Assembly: GCA_016630905.1 (NCBI GenBank)
Contig: WBMQ01000036.1
Span: 1 to 21,286 of the forward strand
Origin: Capillidium heterosporum
Lineage: Eukaryota; Entomophthoromycota; Entomophthoromycetes; Entomophthorales; Capillidiaceae
Length of the DNA: 21,286 bases
Direction of reading: 5' to 3'
Below are positions 1 through 7,099 of the stretch, in pieces. Below the pieces are notes generated by a model. It ran no database searches. It saw only the letters and a list, made by a program, of their open reading frames with translations, and was not told the DNA's origin. A program made the translations under genes and the position numbers. Numbering within the stretch: the first letter of the stretch is position 1; each line of letters begins with the position of its first letter.

Positions 1-31
1 AATCCCTACCTTACAAACCCCACCCTTTTGA
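1..31. repeat. Partial terminal inverted repeat of an upstream (seventh) unit
   Basis: These 31 bases match the outer part of the TIR of every full unit, in the outward-facing orientation that ends CCCTTTTGA. With the TA at 32-33 and the start of unit 1 they form a perfect 64-bp palindrome (1-64, centre between 32 and 33). Both ends of a unit carry the same TIR, so the orientation of the cut-off unit cannot be told. The array therefore continues to the left of the window. Confidence 0.9.
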
Positions 32-33
32 TA

Positions 34-106
34 TCAAAAGGGTGGGGTTTGTAAGGTAGGGATTTTTTGGAACTCCAGCTTACCTTTCGACCCCTGGCGA
101 TAGAAA
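34..106 (+). repeat. Head-end TIR, unit 1
   Basis: A 73-bp sequence identical, in inverse orientation, to 3484-3556. It has three parts: an outer G-rich block beginning TCAAAAGGGTGGGG, a run of six T (63-68 region), and an inner block with ACCTTTC and GATAGAAA separated by a C-rich spacer. Beyond 106 the head continues TAAAAGCG while the tail continues GGAGAAG, which fixes the TIR limit. The inner block resembles the 45-bp repeats at 596-720 and may be the contact site for the encoded protein (inference). Confidence 0.93.
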
Positions 107-202
107 TAAAAGCGAACGGGACACCCGAACGGGGACTACCGCGCAACTTAAACCGACGCAGTTCCTTGTACGGATTCCGAACTGCGAAGGACCCCGCGCC
201 AC

Positions 203-226
203 GCCGAAGGCACCCAGGAACTGCAA
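203..226 (+). repeat. 24-bp direct repeat, first copy (second at 356-379)
   Basis: The 24 bases starting GCCGAAGGC and containing ACCCAGGAACTGC recur exactly at 356-379. Each copy starts with the small self-complementary hairpin GCC-GAA-GGC. The second copy sits inside the large palindrome at 322-427, while this one lies 96 bp outside it. All units carry the pair. Confidence 0.85.
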
Positions 227-293
227 AGGGGGACTACGTCCAGGACCGGACTTGTACGGACGCCAAAGCGCGTCGTCGATCGGTAAAGTGTTG

Positions 294-300
294 GGTATAA
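294..300 (+). promoter_or_regulatory. Candidate TATA-like element
   Basis: GTATAAG stands out in otherwise GC-rich sequence 17 to 23 bp before the ATG at 317. If it works as a eukaryotic TATA box, transcription would start about 25 to 30 bp downstream, past that ATG, and the first in-frame ATG in the message would be at 407 or later. This rests on position and motif alone. Confidence 0.25.
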
Positions 301-321
301 GGAAGGCAGGACCATTATGGT

Positions 322-427
322 ACCCAGAAACTGTACGGCCGCACGTTGTGTACTAGCCGAAGGCACCCAGGAACTGCAACGGGACGACCCATTCGGGGGT
401 CCCACAATGGCCGTACAGTTTCTGGGT
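322..427 (+). repeat. Nested palindrome able to form a branched (T- or Y-shaped) hairpin
   Basis: The outer arms are perfect 19-mers: 322-340 (ACCCAGAAACTGTACGGCC) pairs with 409-427. Inside, TTGTG at 346-350 can pair with CACAA at 403-407. Two small hairpins then sit side by side: GCC-GAA-GGC at 356-364, and GGGAC (381-385) with GTCCC (399-403) around CCC-ATTC-GGG. An outer stem with two inner hairpin arms is the shape of parvovirus telomeres; this is a resemblance of form, not of sequence. The same structure is at 3861-3966, 10229-10334, 13799-13904, 17353-17458 and 20893-20998. It occurs only at the head end. Confidence 0.8.
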
Positions 428-595
428 CTTGTACGCGACGTCGTCTTCGCTTTACCTTTACAGCACTTCGTGTACGCGTCCTTTACACGTTATGCCCGAA
501 GGGGTGGGACCAGGACCACGCGCTTTGCGGTAAAGTGTAACTGTCCAGGCGTCGCGGGCCCCGGACTTTGTCGCAAAGCGAAGACCTCGAAAAGC

Positions 596-720
596 GTGGA
601 AACCGCCTACCTTTCCCACCCTCGCGATAGAAAGGAGAACGTGGAAACCGCCTATCTTTCGTCCCCTCGCGATAGAAAGGAGAACGTGGAAACCGCCTAC
701 CTCTCGTCCATCGGAGATAG
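596..720 (+). repeat. Three 45-bp tandem repeats (third partial) resembling the inner TIR
   Basis: Copies start at 596, 641 and 686 with GTGGAAACCGCCTA. The first two are full 45-mers that end CGCGATAGAAAGGAGAAC; the third decays after about 30 bp into CATCGGAGATAG. The part ACCTTTC...CGATAGAAAGGAGAA matches the inner TIR plus its extension at the tail end. An inverted relative (AAACCGCCTATCTTTC on the minus strand) lies at about 3070-3090. The 45-bp period is 15 codons and stays in frame with the gene. Likely protein-binding repeats (iterons), by inference. Same block in other units: 4135-4259, 9936-10060, 13506-13630, 17060-17184, 20600-20724. Confidence 0.85.
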
Positions 721-760
721 TTTGCATTTGAAGCTGCAGACCAAAAAACTAACCGTTATT

Positions 761-3034
761 ATGCGCGAAAAGATCGATTACACGAAATATCTTAACCATC
801 GTAATATGCACGGTGCCGATCCTACGCACAAGAACATGTTGGCAAAATTAATACTCGAAGATAAACGCTGTTCCGATATTGCTTTTGTAGATTACAACAA
901 ATACCATAACAGAGACGGCAGCCCCAGCGTATTACGACCACAATTCTGCGATAATATTATGGTATTTTGGCTTGTTCCCACATCGACTGTTACAAAGCCG
1001 AACTATTCGACAAAATGTGGCATAGGTACGACGATCCTTAACTATCTGGTTAAAGAATATTGTGCCACTCGTAAAGTTAAGTTCCAACATGGAATTAAAG
1101 CTAAGCGCACAGTAGTATTAACCAGCGCTAAACAGAAACCGTTAGACAAGGAAACGGCAAAGGTCGAAGACGAAGAGGAACGATTGCAATCTCTCGAAGG
1201 TTATTGTAAAGATAACGTAAAGAACATTCTAAATAAGTATCCTGCTATTTTGGAACATTATCTAAATACACATCTAGATCCGGAAGACGCATATTATTCC
1301 TTTGTTATGTATAAGATACCATGCTCCGAGTATAGTTTAGACTTCGTGTTGGACATGTGTTGTGCCCTGCAATTTAAGCTGCACGACGAGAATATGTATA
1401 TCCAAGAGATCGATTATACCATGGACATCGGCGGTTCGTTTAACAAACACCAAATTATCGAACATCTTCGTAGCGACTATGTTGTTGTCGATAACGACAG
1501 CACAGTGGGGCGTAATTGCCTTACCGTATGCCGGTTCGATACTGGATATTTTATACGTTACAAGCTTTATAATAAGTTTGTCCAAAGTTTGGAGACACGG
1601 AATGTAATATCTAGCATTGGGTGCCATATCGACGATTGGATTAATAATCCAGAAGACGAACTAGATGCAACTATCGATAAAGCTTTAAATTGCGGTCTTA
1701 CCAGATTGGAGATTACATTCTACGATGCTAGCCTCTGCAGCCCTAATGTTAAATTCGACATAGAAACTATTAAGAAGCATTACCGAGATAACGTTGTCGA
1801 ATTCCAAGAGAGCATTTGGAGCCACTTGTTTATTAGTCCTATCCATAAGCAATGGCAAGCATTCTGCGAGATGCTACATAACAATGTTGCGATAATCGAC
1901 ATCGATACCAAGGAATATGCGATAGGTATGTGGCACAATAGTCTAACCGGCAGAATAGGCGGTGCTTATGGTATACTTACAGATAAACAGATAGGAGCAT
2001 GGGGGAAGCTCGAGCTATGGATCGCTAGCCACTTCTCGTTAGATGTTGGAATTATGTCTGTAGGAATATTACAAAGCACCGATGCTACTAATGGTACTAT
2101 ATATTATAAACAGTTCGAGAAAGACGGTAGCAATCGATGCACCTATGTACTTGGTGGAGTAAAGGGATCTATCTTCTATTCCTCGCGCCAGGATCCCAGT
2201 GCCTATGCACATCTATCTCGCAATCGCAGTCCTGGCCAACGAGGACTACAAGACCAACCTAACTTAAAGTTACGCATTTTCGACAAACGTGTTAACATAG
2301 AATCCAAGGCTTTGTGCATGGCGGTGGAAAATATAAGCCAGCAGATGGAGAAATTGGAAATAAAAGAGGTTGCAGATGTTAAGAATTTGGTAGCAGCAAA
2401 CAGATATCGCTCCGCACTTAGCTACGGCCAATCCTATCGACTTACCTCGGTACCCGATAATACCAAGTTAGATATAGTAGCAGTAACTCCAATCGAGAAT
2501 AGATGGGGACTCTACTACCGAATGTTAACTACAAATAATAAGCGGTACTATTCTAACACGAAGATTAATGCGTATATCGAGGAAAATCGATCCAGCTACG
2601 TCGAAGACAATGGTATTTTGTATGCAGCTGGTGTTATGTTTTCGTTTACCAAGATACAAAACGCCAAAAATACTAACTATAAGGAGTATGCTGTAATACA
2701 TGGTCCATTATCCGATATTGGCTTCCAAACAGATGGTAAATTAACATTAGTGGAACCATTCCATCGCCATAAGGATTGCTCCTCCATCGAAGATCTCGAC
2801 GAATGTAAGTGCTACCCGGTAAGTTCTATCGGTACCTATACGTATCGTAATACCAGGAAGTATATGTTGCGCATAGATGGTGTTCTATATTCGTCTAACT
2901 ACTGGATCGAACAAGAATTAGAGGAGAGATACGATGCGCTATTATCGGCCAAAGATATATTTAGCGTCGAGACCAGAAATCGCATAAGTCCTCCCGGTAA
3001 AAAGAAGCAACTAGTGTGCATAGTAGCGCCTTAA
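761..3034 (+). CDS. Putative replication initiator/transposase-like protein, 757 aa (unit 1)
   Basis: The only substantial gene of the element; I do not recognise the family by name. Seen in the protein: a basic stretch at residues 103-125, an acidic stretch at 131-146, then EIDYTMDIGGSFNK (216-229), RYKLYNKFVQSLE (266-278) and GLTRLEITFYD (312-322), and a basic PPGKKKQ near the C-terminus (744-750). The order acidic strand, YxK-with-E, RLE recalls rolling-circle initiators of the Rep_trans type (pT181 RepC, RstA); this is a weak inference. No Walker A motif, signal peptide or membrane segment is seen. The frame is open upstream to an ATG at 317 (905 aa), with another in-frame ATG at 407. I chose 761 because the upstream 148 codons are palindromic, repeat-derived DNA and base composition changes near 720-760. 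All three ATGs have A at -3. There is no Shine-Dalgarno before 761. The role is presumably nicking or joining the element's own ends. Confidence 0.88.
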   Translation: MREKIDYTKYLNHRNMHGADPTHKNMLAKLILEDKRCSDIAFVDYNKYHNRDGSPSVLRPQFCDNIMVFWLVPTSTVTKPNYSTKCGIGTTILNYLVKEYCATRKVKFQHGIKAKRTVVLTSAKQKPLDKETAKVEDEEERLQSLEGYCKDNVKNILNKYPAILEHYLNTHLDPEDAYYSFVMYKIPCSEYSLDFVLDMCCALQFKLHDENMYIQEIDYTMDIGGSFNKHQIIEHLRSDYVVVDNDSTVGRNCLTVCRFDTGYFIRYKLYNKFVQSLETRNVISSIGCHIDDWINNPEDELDATIDKALNCGLTRLEITFYDASLCSPNVKFDIETIKKHYRDNVVEFQESIWSHLFISPIHKQWQAFCEMLHNNVAIIDIDTKEYAIGMWHNSLTGRIGGAYGILTDKQIGAWGKLELWIASHFSLDVGIMSVGILQSTDATNGTIYYKQFEKDGSNRCTYVLGGVKGSIFYSSRQDPSAYAHLSRNRSPGQRGLQDQPNLKLRIFDKRVNIESKALCMAVENISQQMEKLEIKEVADVKNLVAANRYRSALSYGQSYRLTSVPDNTKLDIVAVTPIENRWGLYYRMLTTNNKRYYSNTKINAYIEENRSSYVEDNGILYAAGVMFSFTKIQNAKNTNYKEYAVIHGPLSDIGFQTDGKLTLVEPFHRHKDCSSIEDLDECKCYPVSSIGTYTYRNTRKYMLRIDGVLYSSNYWIEQELEERYDALLSAKDIFSVETRNRISPPGKKKQLVCIVAP

Positions 3035-3483
3035 ACGCTTATTTTTTAAAACTCTCCCGCGGGTAGGAAAGATAGGCGGTTTTCGTTCCTGGCCTTTGCA
3101 CGTTGTGGGTGCCTTCCTTCGCGTTGCGACTACGTCGAAGACCGGATACTCGGCGTCGCCGTTGGGACCAGGACTTAGTCGAAGACCACGCGCCTTTGGC
3201 CTTGCTTTGCGGTAAAGTGTAACTGCTATGCCTTCGTCTACGCGTCGTCGTACCCGCACTCCCGTTGCAGTTCGTACACAAAGTGGACCACGAAGCGTCG
3301 CCGCCATTCTGGTATCCATTGTACACAACGTGGGGTCTCGCCTTCGCCCTTTGGGGTAACGTAGTGGTCCGAACGTGCGAGGTATTGGGGTGGTTACGGG
3401 ATGCCCGCGCTTTGGCCTTCCTTCGGATACTCGGCGTCGCCGTTGGGACCGTACAACGGGTCCTGGGACTCTGGGTCTTCTCC
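3035..3483 (+). other. GC-rich, palindrome-rich tail region, unit 1
   Basis: It follows the stop codon after a short AT-rich stretch (TTATTTTTTAAAA) and contains no convincing gene. No AATAAA signal is seen on the coding strand. Seen: an inverted relative of the 45-bp head repeats at about 3057-3090, a 27-bp direct repeat at 3143-3169 and 3424-3450, the 22-bp word shared with the head (3204-3225), and complementary GGACCAC (3285-3291) with GTGGTCC (3364-3370) that could close a hairpin. CGAAG/CTTCG words recur throughout. The region differs from the head region, so the two ends of the element are not equivalent inside the TIRs. Confidence 0.75.
3143..3169 (+). repeat. 27-bp direct repeat, first copy (second at 3424-3450)
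   Basis: Both copies begin CGGATACTCGGCGTCGCC and end GTTGGGACC. The second copy lies 33 bp from the inner edge of the tail TIR. The pair occurs in every unit and only at the tail end. Confidence 0.85.
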
Positions 3484-3556
3484 TTTCTATCGCCAGGGGT
3501 CGAAAGGTAAGCTGGAGTTCCAAAAAATCCCTACCTTACAAACCCCACCCTTTTGA
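3484..3556 (-). repeat. Tail-end TIR, unit 1
   Basis: Exact inverse copy of 34-106. Read inward from the terminus, the homology to the internal 45-bp repeats runs on past the TIR edge (GGAGAAG), which the head-end TIR lacks. Confidence 0.93.
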
Positions 3557-3572
3557 CCTGGCTATCGAAATA
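3557..3572. other. Junction spacer 1-2, 16 bp (tail-to-head)
   Basis: CCTGGCTATCGAAATA. It equals 93-108 of the element head (CCTGGCGATAGAAATA) if the central six bases are reverse-complemented. The last two bases (TA) lie outside the TIR and are specific to the head end, so the spacer seems copied from an element head rather than from host DNA. Confidence 0.8.
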
Positions 3573-3645
3573 TCAAAAGGGTGGGGTTTGTAAGGTAGGG
3601 ATTTTTTGGAACTCCAGCTTACCTTTCGACCCCTGGCGATAGAAA
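3573..3645 (+). repeat. Head-end TIR, unit 2
   Basis: Identical to 34-106; preceded by the templated spacer 3557-3572. Confidence 0.92.
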
Positions 3646-4299
3646 TAAAAGCGAACGGGACACCCGAACGGGGACTACCGCGCAACTTAAACCGACGCAG
3701 TTCCTTGTACGGATTCCGAACTGCGAAGGACCCCGCGCCACGCCGAAGGCACCCAGGAACTGCAAAGGGGGACTACGTCCAGGACCGGACTTGTACGGAC
3801 GCCAAAGCGCGTCGTCGATCGGTAAAGTGTTGGGTATAAGGAAGGCAGGACCATTATGGTACCCAGAAACTGTACGGCCGCACGTTGTGTACTAGCCGAA
3901 GGCACCCAGGAACTGCAACGGGACGACCCATTCGGGGGTCCCACAATGGCCGTACAGTTTCTGGGTCTTGTACGCGACGTCGTCTTCGCTTTACCTTTAC
4001 AGCACTTCGTGTACGCGTCCTTTACACGTTATGCCCGAAGGGGTGGGACCAGGACCACGCGCTTTGCGGTAAAGTGTAACTGTCCAGGCGTCGCGGGCCC
4101 CGGACTTTGTCGCAAAGCGAAGACCTCGAAAAGCGTGGAAACCGCCTACCTTTCCCACCCTCGCGATAGAAAGGAGAACGTGGAAACCGCCTATCTTTCG
4201 TCCCCTCGCGATAGAAAGGAGAACGTGGAAACCGCCTACCTCTCGTCCATCGGAGATAGTTTGCATTTGAAGCTGCAGACCAAAAAACTAACCGTTATT
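3646..4299 (+). other. Head region, unit 2
   Basis: Same content as 107-760: nested palindrome at 3861-3966, 24-bp direct repeats at 3742-3765 and 3895-3918, 45-bp repeats from 4135, TATA-like GTATAAG at 3833-3839. No difference from unit 1 noticed. Confidence 0.75.
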
Positions 4300-6573
4300 A
4301 TGCGCGAAAAGATCGATTACACGAAATATCTTAACCATCGTAATATGCACGGTGCCGATCCTACGCACAAGAACATGTTGGCAAAATTAATACTCGAAGA
4401 TAAACGCTGTTCCGATATTGCTTTTGTAGATTACAACAAATACCATAACAGAGACGGCAGCCCCAGCGTATTACGACCACAATTCTGCGATAATATTATG
4501 GTATTTTGGCTTGTTCCCACATCGACTGTTACAAAGCCGAACTATTCGACAAAATGTGGCATAGGTACGACGATCCTTAACTATCTGGTTAAAGAATATT
4601 GTGCCACTCGTAAAGTTAAGTTCCAACATGGAATTAAAGCTAAGCGCACAGTAGTATTAACCAGCGCTAAACAGAAACCGTTAGACAAGGAAACGGCAAA
4701 GGTCGAAGACGAAGAGGAACGATTGCAATCTCTCGAAGGTTATTGTAAAGATAACGTAAAGAACATTCTAAATAAGTATCCTGCTATTTTGGAACATTAT
4801 CTAAATACACATCTAGATCCGGAAGACGCATATTATTCCTTTGTTATGTATAAGATACCATGCTCCGAGTATAGTTTAGACTTCGTGTTGGACATGTGTT
4901 GTGCCCTGCAATTTAAGCTGCACGACGAGAATATGTATATCCAAGAGATCGATTATACCATGGACATCGGCGGTTCGTTTAACAAACACCAAATTATCGA
5001 ACATCTTCGTAGCGACTATGTTGTTGTCGATAACGACAGCACAGTGGGGCGTAATTGCCTTACCGTATGCCGGTTCGATACTGGATATTTTATACGTTAC
5101 AAGCTTTATAATAAGTTTGTCCAAAGTTTGGAGACACGGAATGTAATATCTAGCATTGGGTGCCATATCGACGATTGGATTAATAATCCAGAAGACGAAC
5201 TAGATGCAACTATCGATAAAGCTTTAAATTGCGGTCTTACCAGATTGGAGATTACATTCTACGATGCTAGCCTCTGCAGCCCTAATGTTAAATTCGACAT
5301 AGAAACTATTAAGAAGCATTACCGAGATAACGTTGTCGAATTCCAAGAGAGCATTTGGAGCCACTTGTTTATTAGTCCTATCCATAAGCAATGGCAAGCA
5401 TTCTGCGAGATGCTACATAACAATGTTGCGATAATCGACATCGATACCAAGGAATATGCGATAGGTATGTGGCACAATAGTCTAACCGGCAGAATAGGCG
5501 GTGCTTATGGTATACTTACAGATAAACAGATAGGAGCATGGGGGAAGCTCGAGCTATGGATCGCTAGCCACTTCTCGTTAGATGTTGGAATTATGTCTGT
5601 AGGAATATTACAAAGCACCGATGCTACTAATGGTACTATATATTATAAACAGTTCGAGAAAGACGGTAGCAATCGATGCACCTATGTACTTGGTGGAGTA
5701 AAGGGATCTATCTTCTATTCCTCGCGCCAGGATCCCAGTGCCTATGCACATCTATCTCGCAATCGCAGTCCTGGCCAACGAGGACTACAAGACCAACCTA
5801 ACTTAAAGTTACGCATTTTCGACAAACGTGTTAACATAGAATCCAAGGCTTTGTGCATGGCGGTGGAAAATATAAGCCAGCAGATGGAGAAATTGGAAAT
5901 AAAAGAGGTTGCAGATGTTAAGAATTTGGTAGCAGCAAACAGATATCGCTCCGCACTTAGCTACGGCCAATCCTATCGACTTACCTCGGTACCCGATAAT
6001 ACCAAGTTAGATATAGTAGCAGTAACTCCAATCGAGAATAGATGGGGACTCTACTACCGAATGTTAACTACAAATAATAAGCGGTACTATTCTAACACGA
6101 AGATTAATGCGTATATCGAGGAAAATCGATCCAGCTACGTCGAAGACAATGGTATTTTGTATGCAGCTGGTGTTATGTTTTCGTTTACCAAGATACAAAA
6201 CGCCAAAAATACTAACTATAAGGAGTATGCTGTAATACATGGTCCATTATCCGATATTGGCTTCCAAACAGATGGTAAATTAACATTAGTGGAACCATTC
6301 CATCGCCATAAGGATTGCTCCTCCATCGAAGATCTCGACGAATGTAAGTGCTACCCGGTAAGTTCTATCGGTACCTATACGTATCGTAATACCAGGAAGT
6401 ATATGTTGCGCATAGATGGTGTTCTATATTCGTCTAACTACTGGATCGAACAAGAATTAGAGGAGAGATACGATGCGCTATTATCGGCCAAAGATATATT
6501 TAGCGTCGAGACCAGAAATCGCATAAGTCCTCCCGGTAAAAAGAAGCAACTAGTGTGCATAGTAGCGCCTTAA
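4300..6573 (+). CDS. Putative replication initiator/transposase-like protein (unit 2 copy)
   Basis: The protein is identical to that of unit 1 over all 757 residues. The frame is likewise open upstream, to an ATG at 3856. Intact, with no frameshift or substitution, so this copy is as likely to be functional as the first. Its stop codon faces the stop of unit 3 across the tail-to-tail junction, so the two genes converge. Confidence 0.88.
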   Translation: MREKIDYTKYLNHRNMHGADPTHKNMLAKLILEDKRCSDIAFVDYNKYHNRDGSPSVLRPQFCDNIMVFWLVPTSTVTKPNYSTKCGIGTTILNYLVKEYCATRKVKFQHGIKAKRTVVLTSAKQKPLDKETAKVEDEEERLQSLEGYCKDNVKNILNKYPAILEHYLNTHLDPEDAYYSFVMYKIPCSEYSLDFVLDMCCALQFKLHDENMYIQEIDYTMDIGGSFNKHQIIEHLRSDYVVVDNDSTVGRNCLTVCRFDTGYFIRYKLYNKFVQSLETRNVISSIGCHIDDWINNPEDELDATIDKALNCGLTRLEITFYDASLCSPNVKFDIETIKKHYRDNVVEFQESIWSHLFISPIHKQWQAFCEMLHNNVAIIDIDTKEYAIGMWHNSLTGRIGGAYGILTDKQIGAWGKLELWIASHFSLDVGIMSVGILQSTDATNGTIYYKQFEKDGSNRCTYVLGGVKGSIFYSSRQDPSAYAHLSRNRSPGQRGLQDQPNLKLRIFDKRVNIESKALCMAVENISQQMEKLEIKEVADVKNLVAANRYRSALSYGQSYRLTSVPDNTKLDIVAVTPIENRWGLYYRMLTTNNKRYYSNTKINAYIEENRSSYVEDNGILYAAGVMFSFTKIQNAKNTNYKEYAVIHGPLSDIGFQTDGKLTLVEPFHRHKDCSSIEDLDECKCYPVSSIGTYTYRNTRKYMLRIDGVLYSSNYWIEQELEERYDALLSAKDIFSVETRNRISPPGKKKQLVCIVAP

Positions 6574-7022
6574 ACGCTTATTTTTTAAAACTCTCCCGCG
6601 GGTAGGAAAGATAGGCGGTTTTCGTTCCTGGCCTTTGCACGTTGTGGGTGCCTTCCTTCGCGTTGCGACTACGTCGAAGACCGGATACTCGGCGTCGCCG
6701 TTGGGACCAGGACTTAGTCGAAGACCACGCGCCTTTGGCCTTGCTTTGCGGTAAAGTGTAACTGCTATGCCTTCGTCTACGCGTCGTCGTACCCGCACTC
6801 CCGTTGCAGTTCGTACACAAAGTGGACCACGAAGCGTCGCCGCCATTCTGGTATCCATTGTACACAACGTGGGGTCTCGCCTTCGCCCTTTGGGGTAACG
6901 TAGTGGTCCGAACGTGCGAGGTATTGGGGTGGTTACGGGATGCCCGCGCTTTGGCCTTCCTTCGGATACTCGGCGTCGCCGTTGGGACCGTACAACGGGT
7001 CCTGGGACTCTGGGTCTTCTCC
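6574..7022 (+). other. Tail region, unit 2
   Basis: Same as 3035-3483, with the 27-bp direct repeats at 6682-6708 and 6963-6989. No gene seen. Confidence 0.72.
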
Positions 7023-7094
7023 TTTCTATCGCCAGGGGTCGAAAGGTAAGCTGGAGTTCCAAAAAATCCCTACCTTACAACCCCACCCTTTTGA
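7023..7094 (-). repeat. Tail-end TIR, unit 2 (72 bp, one A short)
   Basis: Matches the 73-bp TIR except that the AAA before CCCC is AA. With the unit 3 tail TIR it forms a hairpin-capable inverted repeat around a 5-bp spacer. Confidence 0.9.
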
Positions 7095-7099
7095 TATTA
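7095..7099. other. Junction spacer 2-3, 5 bp (tail-to-tail)
   Basis: TATTA. This is the only tail-to-tail junction in the window and the centre of a palindrome of about 7 kb (3573-10622). Confidence 0.85.

Larger units (their letters stand above)
107..760 (+). other. GC-rich, palindrome-rich head region, unit 1
   Basis: About 650 bp upstream of the gene, clearly richer in G and C than the coding part. It is built of recurring short words and inverted repeats: CCCG/CGGG around GAAC... at 124-133, GCAGTTC (158-164) with GAACTGC (179-185), a 24-bp direct repeat at 203-226 and 356-379, the large nested palindrome at 322-427, CCCGAAGGG at 495-503, and three 45-bp repeats from 596. A 22-bp word at 522-543 recurs in the same orientation in the tail region at 3204-3225. 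Several frames on both strands are open, as expected from few stop codons in such sequence, so openness alone is not evidence of coding. The likely role is a terminal replication or transposition structure, and it probably contains the promoter. Confidence 0.75.
34..3556 (+). mobile_element. Unit 1 of the array: 3,523-bp one-gene element with TIRs
   Basis: This is the reference copy for the window. It has a 73-bp TIR at each end (34-106 and 3484-3556), a GC-rich palindromic head region (107-760), one gene (761-3034) and a GC-rich palindromic tail region (3035-3483). The boundaries are set by where identity between copies stops: every copy begins TCAAAAGGG and ends CCCTTTTGA, and the sequence beyond differs at each junction. 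No target-site duplication is visible: TA lies on the left and CCTGG on the right. The plan fits either a linear replicon with hairpin ends or a TIR transposon, and the sequence alone does not separate the two. I do not recognise it as a named family. Confidence 0.88.
3573..7094 (+). mobile_element. Unit 2 of the array
   Basis: 3,522 bp. As far as I can compare, it matches unit 1 base for base except for one A missing in the tail TIR (ACAACCCC instead of ACAAACCCC near 7078-7081). It joins unit 3 tail to tail, forming a 3.5-kb-arm palindrome. Confidence 0.88.

Noticed and set aside
67-300. Open frame of 77 codons in the head region
   Set aside because: It needs a TTG start inside the TIR, is altered by the homopolymer changes in unit 5, and several competing frames on both strands are equally open there.
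641-643. GTG start with AAAGGAG just upstream as a bacterial initiation site
   Set aside because: The spacing to GTG is only about three bases, and the AGGAG is part of the 45-bp DNA repeat that also occurs in non-coding positions.
596-720. CRISPR-like repeats
   Set aside because: The repeats are directly adjacent 45-mers without variable spacers, number only three, and resemble the TIR.
1337-1627. 96-codon minus-strand frame and overlapping 81-codon plus-strand frame inside the gene
   Set aside because: Both lie wholly within the long gene in other frames and have no independent support.
761-3034. Parvovirus NS1-type or CRESS Rep identity
   Set aside because: No HUH motif and no Walker A (GxxxxGKT/S) are visible. 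The resemblance to parvoviruses lies only in the form of the ends.
3011-3523. Minus-strand open frame of 170 codons across the tail region (also in other units)
   Set aside because: It starts at a TTG in the TIR, lies in stop-poor palindromic DNA, overlaps the end of the real gene, and is only 105 codons long in unit 6. Its product is arginine-rich with no recognisable domain.
34-3556. LTR retrotransposon
   Set aside because: The termini are inverted, not direct, repeats, and there is no reverse transcriptase, integrase or protease motif in the only gene.
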